Source of the DNA: Flaccisagitta enflata
Lineage: Eukaryota > Chaetognatha > Sagittoidea > Aphragmophora
Direction of reading: 5' to 3'
Length of the DNA stretch: 64,000 nucleotides
Assembly: GCA_965153355.1 (NCBI GenBank)
Contig: OZ231126.1
Span: 64,542,001-64,606,000, forward strand
The notes under the pieces were generated by a model, which worked only from the letters and a program-made list of their open reading frames with translations, was not told the DNA's origin and searched no databases. Position 1 is the stretch's first letter. Each line of letters opens with the position of its first letter. Below, piece by piece: positions 50,820 through 60,323 of the stretch. The position numbers were made by a program, and so were the translations under genes.

Positions 50820-53640
50820 ACTTATGACTTTCGTCGACAAAAAGTGGCGTGAAACTTGAGTTTTTTTTTCCCCTTAACATTATTTGCGCGACTTTCGTCA
50901 GCGTTTATTGATATTGAATGAGCAGTGATTAGATTGAGGCTGATTATTTTAGGCTTATATCAGTCTGTCAGCCTCCAGATAGACTGCCTGTTGGCGTGTC
51001 TGTTTTGGGATACGTTCGGGCTTGTCTGTTGTTCATTAGCTATTCGGTTGTTTGTTCGTTCATTCATTCATTGAGTGAATGCGTTGGGGGTGAGTGAATG
51101 TATGAATGAAATGAATGAGTGGAGTCACGGGCGATTTTTTTTTGGTAAAACAAGTGGCGTGAGGTTAATACTTTTTTTTTCCCCTTTAATGATATTTTCG
51201 CGACTTTCGTTGGCGTTTTTTGCGATTCAGTGAATGATGAATGAATTCAGGTGGACTGTAAATTACTTCTTTTACCAGGAAGCTGCCAGTCAGTCTCTAG
51301 ATGGACTGTCTGATGGCGTAGCTGTGCTGGGACACATGCGGGTTTGTCTGGTGTTCATTGGTCATTCAGTTGTCTGCTTATTCGTTCATTGATTCATTCA
51401 TTCATTCATTAAGTGAATGTGTTGTTAATCTGTGGATTAATGGATGAAAAAGGTATGAGTAAATTCACTTACGACTTTCGTCGGGGAAATAAGTGACTTA
51501 GAGTCTTTTTTTTCTCACTTTGGAGTGAATGGGACTTTTTTTTCTCCCTCAAGGAAGAGACATTTCCGCGACTTTCGTCGGCGTGAATTACAAATAGGCA
51601 GATACTGAGTGGACGAGGACAGATTTTGGTGGATTGATTTGACCAGTGGTCTGTCTGTCTGTGTTAGTTGTGACGGTCAAACGGCATGGATTTGTTTTAA
51701 CACTCAGTTGGACTTGTTTGTTGTTCGTTGGCCGTTCATCGGTTCGTTCACATTTCATTCACCCCATCATTCACTTGACTGGTGCGTGAATGGATAGAGG
51801 TGATGATGGTTGGTAGGGGGGGTGTAATGAAGAATACTTTTTTTGTTCTATTACGCGACGATTGTCGGCGTTTTTTTTTTATGATTTGTCTGTCTGTTCG
51901 TTCATTTGCTTGTTTGTTCATTCATTCACCCATTTATTCATTCATTCACTCATTGAGTGAACGCGTTGGGTATCTGTGGGTTAATGAGTGAAGTATGTAA
52001 ACCACGACTTTCGTTAGGAAAATAATGGTTTAAGTTCCTTTTTTTTCTTTCTCGTTTTGTTATGAATGAGACTTTTTTTCCCCAAAAGGAAAGAGGATAT
52101 TTTCGCGACATTAGTCGGCGTTTTTTTTCCCTGCGGTTTTGGGTTGAGGAATGAATGACAAATTTAGTTTATTTATCTGGTTTAATGAGTGTTCAGTCAC
52201 ACGCAACCACTCTGTCATGTTAGTCGTTTGCTCTTTGTCTGTTTGAGTCTGTTATATTAACTTGACAGATTCTAAGTTGGAAGAAATGAACGGTCATATG
52301 AGTACACATTAGCGAAAGACGACTATTTCTTTTGTTTGTTTTCGTTTCCTTCACAAGCTTACAAATTTTTTTTCTCTGAAACACGCATTTAGATCGTGCT
52401 TTAAACTCAATGGATTGAGTTACATTTTTTTCTCTCTCTCATATATTTCGCGACTTTTGTCGGCGATTTTTTTTTCTAGATTAAAACATTACATTTGTAG
52501 TAAAAACGGAAAAGAAAGATGTGAGTGTAAATACAAATATTATCATGAATAAGTGTGAGTTACGTCTATGCGGACGTGTTCACACTAATGCTAATCAGTT
52601 AATAACGATTCGTTGCACAAATGGAGGAATGGATAGGACTTGTATCAAAAAAAAAAAAAAAAAAAAAAAAAAGTGAGAGAAGGTTGGAACTGCTTCGATC
52701 CCTACGGCTCTTGGCACGCGACATTCGGGTGATCACGTGACCATTCATGGGTAATCGCCTTCGCGAATTTGGCGACAGAGTTTCTTTGAGGTGGACGGGT
52801 TCTTTGTCTCCTTCGATCGGCACGAAGAAGCGGAGGACAATCATGTTCAAACAGGTTTCCCTTCGTCTTTTTCCCTCCTTTGGCCGTACCGCGATGGATG
52901 AATATCTTTAATCATTAGTGATTTGGGTAATTCACACTTCGCTCATAAACTCCTTCGCTCGCGACTTTAGTCTGCGTGTAATCTTTTGCCTTTAAACTCC
53001 AGATGCTACGTCTTTGCAGATGTGTATCTGAGGCTATCTTTACTCGTTAAGAAAGTTTTCGAACAATATTCTAAATTCGGTCGCTTGCAATTGGCTTTGT
53101 CAGTCCGTTGATCAATCAGTCTACTCGGTTTTGTTTCTGTTGATTTAACGGCGCATAACACTGCCCCTGCCCACCCTTATGTACCCGAAGGGCCGCGTCT
53201 TTTGCTCATTTTTCGTACGGGATTGTCCTCTTCCACCCGTGTTTTGGCGTGAATTGTGAAGATAATTTGTTTTTTTTCCTGAGTCGCGTGCGATGCGACT
53301 GTCCGTGTCTGTCGGTGGGTTGGTCGGTCATTGCGCTGGAAACGTCAATGTTTCTGCATGGGATATTGTATTAACGGATTTAGGGCACTGTCGCTAGTAA
53401 GAACAGGTGCTAATTTTTGTATTTAACTTTACCGAGGGGATGATACTTTGCAGTGAGTTTCACTATTGATGGATTTTTCTAACTAGAGATTGGTACGTGT
53501 TCATGCGGACGCTACTATCTCACTTTTTTTTTTGGGAGCTATCTTTCGAATTGTCTATCCTGAGCCTCAAAAAGTGGTTATTGAGTGTTCTGAAATGAAA
53601 ATAATTCGGAGGAATTTATTTTTGTATCACAAAATAGTTT
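50820..53640 (+). repeat. upstream repeat region, tandem unit 1, with 7 hairpin motifs
   Basis: About 2.8 kb of divergent modules of roughly 170-480 bp. Each has a T-rich run followed by a motif close to CGCGACTTTCGTCGGCG, at 50887, 51199, 51567, 51854, 52104, 52449 and 52960. The inner CGAC-N3/4-GTCG can form a stem. Many modules also contain an (ATTC)n/GAGTGAATG stretch. A second, related motif (ACGACTTTCGTCGG) precedes some modules, e.g. at 51471. No open frame. It ends about 60 bp before the ATG at 53699. Confidence 0.75.
53155..53345 (-). mobile_element. HINE-like relic shared by both tandem units
   Basis: Contains CACTGCCCCTGCCCACCC, GGCCGCGTC and further on GAGTCGCGTGCGATGCGACTG with a GTCGGTGGGTTGGTCGGTC tract. 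The same relic is at 59780-59960 in unit 2, so it was present before the duplication. Confidence 0.5.
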
Positions 53641-53698
53641 GATTGGTTAAATTACAATAAATCGGTAACTTGCTAAAATCGTTTTTCGCGCATCGATA

Positions 53699-56623
53699 AT
53701 GGCCATGTACGGTAGCGAGAAAAGTCGTCAAGATGACTTTCGCAAATATTGCGAATTCCGCAAACGTGTTCCGAAAGATGACGTCACGTTCCGCGATGCA
53801 GCCGTGCGTCGTCAGCGCGTCGTTGACACCCCGGAAAAGTTTGAATACTTTGTTGGAGGTCTCATCACATTGGGAAGGAAAGCGGAGAGCGAGGGGCGCG
53901 ATTGCCTGATGTACGTTGACATCGAGAAAGATCATCGAATTCCCCGCAAAACCAAGACCGACCCACAGCCTTACTACTGGCATCAATTAAGGCTCAAGAG
54001 TCAGGGGCTCAGTGACGAGCAAATCGCCGAGCGTGAAGCGAGGCAGAGAGAGGATGATAAGGAGTGGGCTGGAATTAAGAACGCCAACACGAAGAAGAAT
54101 CGTCGGGCCGAGTTTGATGAGCGTCGTCGCACCAGTGGCCTATTTCGGAGCGACATTTTTTCGATTCAATTCGCCTGCGCCGACGACATCGACAACGAAT
54201 TCACGTGTGTCATTCACACCGTTCATTTGAAGGCGCTGTTGGGTGGCAAAGAGCCGAACCCCCTCCTCCTCACCCTTTTTGGGCTCAAGTGCGTCGTCTG
54301 GGGTAACTTGGGAATAGCCGAGGATCTAAAGGGCATAGATCAGGCCTTCTTCGACGGCACTCTGAGTGGCATCCGCTACGTCGAGATGATGTCAGTTGCG
54401 GAGCGTGTGTACGGCGGCCCAATCAAGAAGCAGCCAGACATGGCTGATCTCGGTGGCTTGGGCCTCTTTCATCTTGCATTCAGAAAGGAGAAGTGGACTT
54501 GGAAGAAGAGTCCTCTTTTGACCCGCAACCACTACTGGGATCTCGTGTGGTCGGATGAGATGGTGGAGTACCCCATCATGGACGTCCACTCGGTCTTCAT
54601 GATGGGTGAGCGTTGGGTCCCACAGCTGGACATCCCGATTGGTTTGCTGGCGTCGTCTTACCCGCTCTACGCAATGAAGAGCGCGTTGGTTGGGCCGAGC
54701 GGCAGTGGTGCCTTCTCGTCGAAGATGAAGTCCGTGACGGCGTCGTTCCAGTTCAACGACACTGACGATGACAACAGCGATGATGACATTTTCATGTCAG
54801 ATAAGCGGCCAAAGCTGGATCAACAGTCGTCCGACCGAATCGTGGTCAAAGTTGAACCGCCTGAATCCCCGCAGCCCACTACCTCAGACGGTCGCCCCGC
54901 GCGCAGTTTCGAATATTGGTGCGACAAAGTCCAGCGCGTGGCCGAAGAGGACGATGACGACACGAAGACGATCCACTTTGTCTCCGAATCGGAAGATGAG
55001 GCGACCGTCGAAAAGCCACGAGTGCCGGAGCTGATAGTGATCGCAAGTGAGGATGAGAGTGAGGTGCCACGGGTCGAACCGATGGTTAAAGAGGAGGAAG
55101 GAGTCGACGGCGCGGTTGTCGAGAGCATCGAGGGGCAGTTGTTGGAAATCTACCCCTCCGACATTGAGTATGATGGCGAGAGGGAGGAGGAGGATGAGGC
55201 TCCTAGCGGCCAAGGTGATGGGGCGCCTGACGCTCCCGTCCCTGCACCGCCTGCCCAACAGCCGCCTTCCGAAGGCAGTTTTGAGCCCATATTAGTTGAA
55301 GTGGTTTCTTTAGGGAATCCGCCACCGCGTGACACTGAGGAAGACAAAGCCAAGTTTGTAGCCCGTCTCTTATCGGATAAGAGCAATGTCAATTTTCGGG
55401 CGTTTCAGAAGATCCCGAATACGGCGCGCGCTCTTTCTTTCATCAACAAGTCCGAGATTCAAGCGCGTCGAAACATTAACAAAATGTTGGCGTTTTTCTA
55501 CGAGCGTTGGAATGAGGAGGAGAAGCAGGCCTTTTTGGCGGGATTGGGTGAGGCGGCGAAGTTGTGTGGCAGCGCGAAGTTGATTAAATTTCTGCGCCCG
55601 AACCGTTATGATATTTCTATGATCATTTCGCTTAATCACGACGTCGTGATTGATTGCCTCCGCGAGAGGGGTGACAACGTTGCTCCGCTATTGAGCCTGA
55701 TGGCCTGGCTCTTCGGCAAGTCAGCTGACGAGAAACTGGCGCATTTCCGCCGCACAGAGCCAAGGTCTAACGCAAGGGCCAAATACTTCCTCGACGCCAC
55801 CGACGACAATAACTTGGCCAGTTTGGCCAATTCCATTTCGAAGGCGTTCCGTGTCGAAAGGCCAATGCCTTTTAGGAAGGCGCAGTTCCAGCGCCTCTTT
55901 GCGGAGACCGAGCGCAAGTTGGCGAGCGGCGTGATGGAGTTCGGTGTCGCGGTGAGAAAAATCACCAAATGCGTGGCAGGCGAGCGCACCGCGGCGCTGA
56001 AAATTATGTTGCCATACGAAAAGCTTTACGGCCACTTTAAAGTTCGCTGGTCCCCAACGACGCTGAATAGCGTCGTTCCGCTTCCGCCGCCGTCGTCGTC
56101 GTGCAAAGATGATGCCTTCCACAATGCGCCGATGCCGTTCACAGTCGTGCGCACGATGGCAGTCGCGGACGAACTGGTTGCTCGCTTTGAAGGCGCGGGT
56201 CAGATGGTCATCGTCTACCGGAACCTCAACGATTACTCGATGAACCCTGATTCCCTTGGCCTCGTTGGTCTTGCGGCCGCAGGCTGGAAGGAGGCATATT
56301 TTTTGTTTCCGCTTTCGCGTCGCGATGAATTCGAGGCGGTCATGGGAGCATTGAAGAATAGACAGTTGGGTTGCGTAAACGTCAGGGCCACTGCACTTCA
56401 GATCGGGAAAGAGTTTTCCTTCGTTGAGTTGGCTGCGTCGAAATTGGGGAAACGTAAGCGTAGTTCGGATCCTTGCCCGATCAAGTCTCTTTTAGCCGAG
56501 CATAACGTTGCTCATTGCAACAAAGGTTTTTTCGACCTTTTCGGTAGCCCGGATGACGTCAGCCACTCCGCGCTGCGTCACGCTGCCGCGGAGCTTTATT
56601 TCCTCCTTAAGTTGCACGCGTGA
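53699..56623 (+). CDS. twin RNase D-fold protein: active DEDDy 3'-5' exonuclease plus degenerate second copy (unit 1)
   Basis: ATG at 53699 with A at -3 and G at +4, 974 codons, no intron. N-terminal domain (residues 40-305): DTPEKFEYFVGGL, then Asp74-x-Glu76 in MYVDIEKD, SIQFA (155-159), Asp209 in WGNLGIAEDL, and Tyr291-x3-Asp295 in EYPIMDV. This is the complete DEDDy set of RNase D/WRN-type exonucleases, with an unusual charged insert of about 60 residues after the first motif. Residues 350-545 form an acidic linker with KRPK and VKVE/VKEE motifs and LIVIASEDE. Residues 550-790 are predicted helical. Residues 815-972 repeat the fold (QMVIVYRNLN, LGLVGLAAAG, QLGCVNVRATALQIG, HSALRHAAAELYFLLKL), but catalytic positions are replaced. 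GKRKRSS (917-923) suggests nuclear import. Substrate unknown. Not recognised as any named gene. Confidence 0.82.
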   Translation: MAMYGSEKSRQDDFRKYCEFRKRVPKDDVTFRDAAVRRQRVVDTPEKFEYFVGGLITLGRKAESEGRDCLMYVDIEKDHRIPRKTKTDPQPYYWHQLRLKSQGLSDEQIAEREARQREDDKEWAGIKNANTKKNRRAEFDERRRTSGLFRSDIFSIQFACADDIDNEFTCVIHTVHLKALLGGKEPNPLLLTLFGLKCVVWGNLGIAEDLKGIDQAFFDGTLSGIRYVEMMSVAERVYGGPIKKQPDMADLGGLGLFHLAFRKEKWTWKKSPLLTRNHYWDLVWSDEMVEYPIMDVHSVFMMGERWVPQLDIPIGLLASSYPLYAMKSALVGPSGSGAFSSKMKSVTASFQFNDTDDDNSDDDIFMSDKRPKLDQQSSDRIVVKVEPPESPQPTTSDGRPARSFEYWCDKVQRVAEEDDDDTKTIHFVSESEDEATVEKPRVPELIVIASEDESEVPRVEPMVKEEEGVDGAVVESIEGQLLEIYPSDIEYDGEREEEDEAPSGQGDGAPDAPVPAPPAQQPPSEGSFEPILVEVVSLGNPPPRDTEEDKAKFVARLLSDKSNVNFRAFQKIPNTARALSFINKSEIQARRNINKMLAFFYERWNEEEKQAFLAGLGEAAKLCGSAKLIKFLRPNRYDISMIISLNHDVVIDCLRERGDNVAPLLSLMAWLFGKSADEKLAHFRRTEPRSNARAKYFLDATDDNNLASLANSISKAFRVERPMPFRKAQFQRLFAETERKLASGVMEFGVAVRKITKCVAGERTAALKIMLPYEKLYGHFKVRWSPTTLNSVVPLPPPSSSCKDDAFHNAPMPFTVVRTMAVADELVARFEGAGQMVIVYRNLNDYSMNPDSLGLVGLAAAGWKEAYFLFPLSRRDEFEAVMGALKNRQLGCVNVRATALQIGKEFSFVELAASKLGKRKRSSDPCPIKSLLAEHNVAHCNKGFFDLFGSPDDVSHSALRHAAAELYFLLKLHA

Positions 56624-56692
56624 TTTCGGCCTCTAGTTTCGGCCGCTCGTTTTGTCCGTTTGACTTCGGCCGTTTCGTTTTTTCCATATCGG

Positions 56693-56930
56693 GGGGCGGG
56701 ACTTTGTAGTCCCCTCCTTTTCTTTTCCGTTCCGACATCCTCCTCTTCATTGTTATTCTCTTTCAGTTAGTTCATGATCTTGGGCGCTGGACTCTGCAGT
56801 CCTCGTCCATCATCTCGGTATTTTGAGTTAGTTTTTGTTTGGGGGCTGGACTCGGTAGTCCTCCCCACTTATTGGTGTGCCTTAACGCGACAATCTGACG
56901 CCCTCTGGTTTTTCATGGGGTGGCGTCTGT
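56693..56930 (+). promoter_or_regulatory. four stem-loops in the 3' region, unit 1
   Basis: Three related hairpins with stem GGACT/AGTCC and 4-nt loops TTGT, CTGC and CGGT lie at 56698-56713, 56789-56802 and 56848-56861, each preceded by a G-rich GGGCG/GGGGGC box. A fourth, GACGCC...GGCGTC, spans 56897-56927. All are conserved in unit 2 (63338-63566). Their position 70-300 nt after the stop suits 3' UTR elements. Confidence 0.65.
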
Positions 56931-57201
56931 CGCTCTAGATTTCTAGTTTTTCATGTTTCATGACATTCATACACAGATTTGTACTTTCGATTAAAAGGAA
57001 GCTGTTATGATACAACACAGTGGTAAATACAAACGAGAGACATGGTTAAGTCGGCAATGAATGAAAACAATGCCAGTTCTAGTTTTGGAGTGGTGTATAT
57101 ATTGGTTTGAATGCCGTTTATAAACCAATATGACGATAACAAGTGATAAATATACTATCAAAATGGAACAATGACCCGTATCAAGATGAATGTTTAACAT
57201 T

Positions 57202-57234
57202 NNNNNNNNNNNNNNNNNNNNNNNNNNNNNNNNN
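57202..57234. other. assembly gap (33 N)
   Basis: N run at the junction of the two tandem units. The missing sequence could be longer and could contain a second copy of the frame found at 49860-50627. Confidence 0.99.
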
Positions 57235-57239
57235 GAGTT

Positions 57240-60200
57240 TTTTTTTGTCCCCTTAACATTATTTGCGCGACTTTCGTCAGCGTTTATTGATATTGAATCA
57301 GCAGTGATTAGATTTAGGCTGATTATTTTAGGCTTATATCAGTCTGTCAACCTCCAGATAGACTGCCTGTTGGCGTGTCTGTTTTAGGATCGTCCGGGCT
57401 TGTCTGTTGTTCATTAGCAACTTGGTTGTTTGTTCATTGATTGATTCATTCATTTGTTCATTTATTCGTTCATTCATTCATTCATTGAGTGAGTGCGTTG
57501 GGGGTGAGTAAGTGAATGAATGAAATGAGTGAGTGGAGTCACGGGCGATTTTTTTTTTGATAAAACTGTGGCGTGGGGTTATTACTTTTTTTTTCCCCTT
57601 CAATGATATTTTCGCGGCTTTCGTTGGCGTTTTTTGCAATTCAGTGAATGATGAATGAATTCAGGTGGACTGTAAATTACTTCTTTCACCAGGTAGCTGC
57701 CCGTCAGTCTCTAGATGGACTGTCTGATGGCGTAGCTGTGCTGGGACACATGCGGGTTTGTCTGGTGTTCATTGGTCATTCAGTTGTCTGCTTATTCGTT
57801 CATTGATTCATTCATTCATTCATTAAGTGAATGCGTTGCTAATCTGTGGATTAATGGATGAAAAAGGTATGAGTAAATTCACTTACGACTTTCGTCGGGG
57901 AAATAAGTGACTTAGAATCTTTTTTTTCTCACTTTGGAGTGAATGAGACTTTTTTTCTCCCTCAAGGAAGAGACATTTCCGCGACTTTCGTCGGCGTGAA
58001 TTACAGATAAGCAGATACTGAGTGGACAAGGACAGATTTTGGTGGATTGATTTGACCAGTGGTCTGTCTGTCTGTGTTAGTTGTGACGGTCAAACAGCAT
58101 GGATTTGTTTTAACACTCAGTTGGACTTGTTTGTTGTTCGTTGGCCGTTCATCGGTTCGTTCACATTTCATTTATCCCATCATTCACTTGACTGGTGCGT
58201 GAATGGATAGAGGTGATGATGGTTAGTAGGGGGGGTGTGGTGAAGAATACTTTTTTTGTTCTATTACGCGACGATTGTCGGCGTTTTTTTTATAATTTGT
58301 CTGTCTGTTCATTCGTTCGCTTGTTTGTTCATTCATTCACCCATTTATTCATTCATTCATTCATTGAGTGAATGCATTGGTATCTGTGGGTTGATGAATG
58401 AAGTATGTGTGGTGGATTCACTTACGACTTTTGTCGGACAAATGGGTGATTTTGATTCTTTTTTTTTATAACTCTGGAATGGATAGGGCTTTTTTTCCCC
58501 CCAAGGAAAGAGAACATTTCCGCGACTTTCCTTGGCGTGAATTACAAGTAAGCAAATGATAAATGATTGAGATGGCTGTTGTAAACTGGTTTTGTTGACG
58601 GTCAATCTGTCAGTCTGTCTTGAGTTTGGGATTGTCTGAAGTGTTTGTTCGGAAATTCTGGTTCACTTTTCATTCATTCAATCGTTCATTTCATGCATTT
58701 CAGTGAATGGTTGCTTTGACGCCAGCCCGCTTTATTCTCGGGTTTGTTTGTTGGCATGTTTTGAGTACATTACGCGACAATAGTCAGCGTTTTTTTTCTC
58801 CCTGCGGTTTTGGGTTAAGAATGAATGAAAAATTTAGTTTATTCATCTGGTCAAATGAGTGTTCAGTCACACGCGACTACTCTGTCATGTTAGTCATTTG
58901 CTCTTTGTTTGTTCGAGTCTGTTATATTAATTTGACAGATTTTAGGTGGAAAAAATGAACGGTCAAACGAGTACACATCAATAAAAACGACTATTTTTTT
59001 TTGGTTTGTTTTTATTTCGTTCATAAACTTACAATTTTTTTTCTGAAACACGCATTTACATCGTGCTTTAAACTCAATGGATTGAGTTAATCTTTTTTTT
59101 TTCTCATGTATTCCGCGACTCTTGTCGGCGATTTTTTTTCTAGATTGAAAGTAAAATTTGTAGTAAAAAGGAAAAAAAACATGTGCGATGTAAACACAGA
59201 TATTATCATGATTTAGTGTGAATTACGTCTATGCGGACGTGTTTACACTAGTGTCAATTGGTTTAAAACGATAAATTGTCAATCATGAAATGTAAAAGTC
59301 TGGAGTAAGAAAAAGGTAGAATAAGAAAGGGTTAAAACTGCTTCGATTCCTTCGGCTCTCGGCATGCGACATTCGGAGGGTCACGTGACCGTTCGGTTAT
59401 GATTGTCAACTCTTTCGAAGTGGACGGGCCCTTTGTCTCCTTCGATCGGGACGAAGAAGCGGAAGACAATCACGTTCGAACAGGTTTCTCCTCGTCTTTT
59501 TCCCTCTGACCCGAAATCCGCGATGAGATATATCAATGATCATTTATAATTTTATTCATCCGAATTTTGCTCGTTCATTCTAAGCTCGCGACTTTAGTCT
59601 GCGTGTAATCTTTTGCTTTTAAACTCCAGATGCTACGTCTTTGCAGATGTGTATCTGTGGTTATCTTTACTCGTTAAGAAAGTTTTCAAACGATATTCTA
59701 AATTCGGTCGCTTGCGATTGGCTTTGTCGGTCCGTTGATCAATCAGTCTACACGGTTTTGTTTCTGTTGATTTAACGGCGCATAACACTGCCCCTGCCCA
59801 CCCTTTATACCCGAGAGGCCGCGCCTTTTGCTCATTTTTCGTACGGGATTGTCCTCTTCCACCCGTGTTTTGGCGTGGATTGTAAAGGGGATTTGTTTTT
59901 TTTTCTTGAGTCGCGTGCGATGCAAATGTCAGTGTCTGTCGGTGAGTCGGTCGGTGGTTACGTTGGTGACGTCAATGTTTTTGCATGGGATATTAATGTC
60001 AACGAGTTTGGGGCACTGTCACTAGTACGGACAGTTGCTAATCTTTTTATTTAACATTACCGAAGGGGTGATACTTTGCAGTGAGTTTCACTATTGACGT
60101 ATTTTTCTAACTAGAGATTGGTACGTGTTCATGCGGACGCTACTATCTCACTTTTTTTTTTGGTGCTATCTCTCGAATTGTCTATCCTGAGCCTCAAAGT

Positions 60201-60265
60201 GGTTATTGAGTGTTCTGAAATGAAAATAATTCGGTAGAATTTATTTTTTTATCACATAATAGTTT
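57240..60265 (+). repeat. upstream repeat region, tandem unit 2, with 8 hairpin motifs
   Basis: Motifs close to CGCGACTTTCGTCGGCG at 57266, 57613, 57980, 58267, 58521, 58773, 59114 and 59587. Relative to unit 1 there is one additional module around 58400-58650, which accounts for most of the length difference. The flanking (ATTC)n stretches and T-runs are conserved. Confidence 0.75.
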
Positions 60266-60323
60266 AATTGGTTAAATTACAATAAATCGGTAACTTGCTA
60301 TAATCATTTTTCGCGCATCAATA

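Noticed and set aside
50887-59603. Regularly recurring 17-bp motif considered as CRISPR or a simple satellite
   Set aside because: Spacing is about 250-510 bp and irregular, the intervening sequence is itself partly repeated, and the context is eukaryotic. It is kept as a motif array instead.
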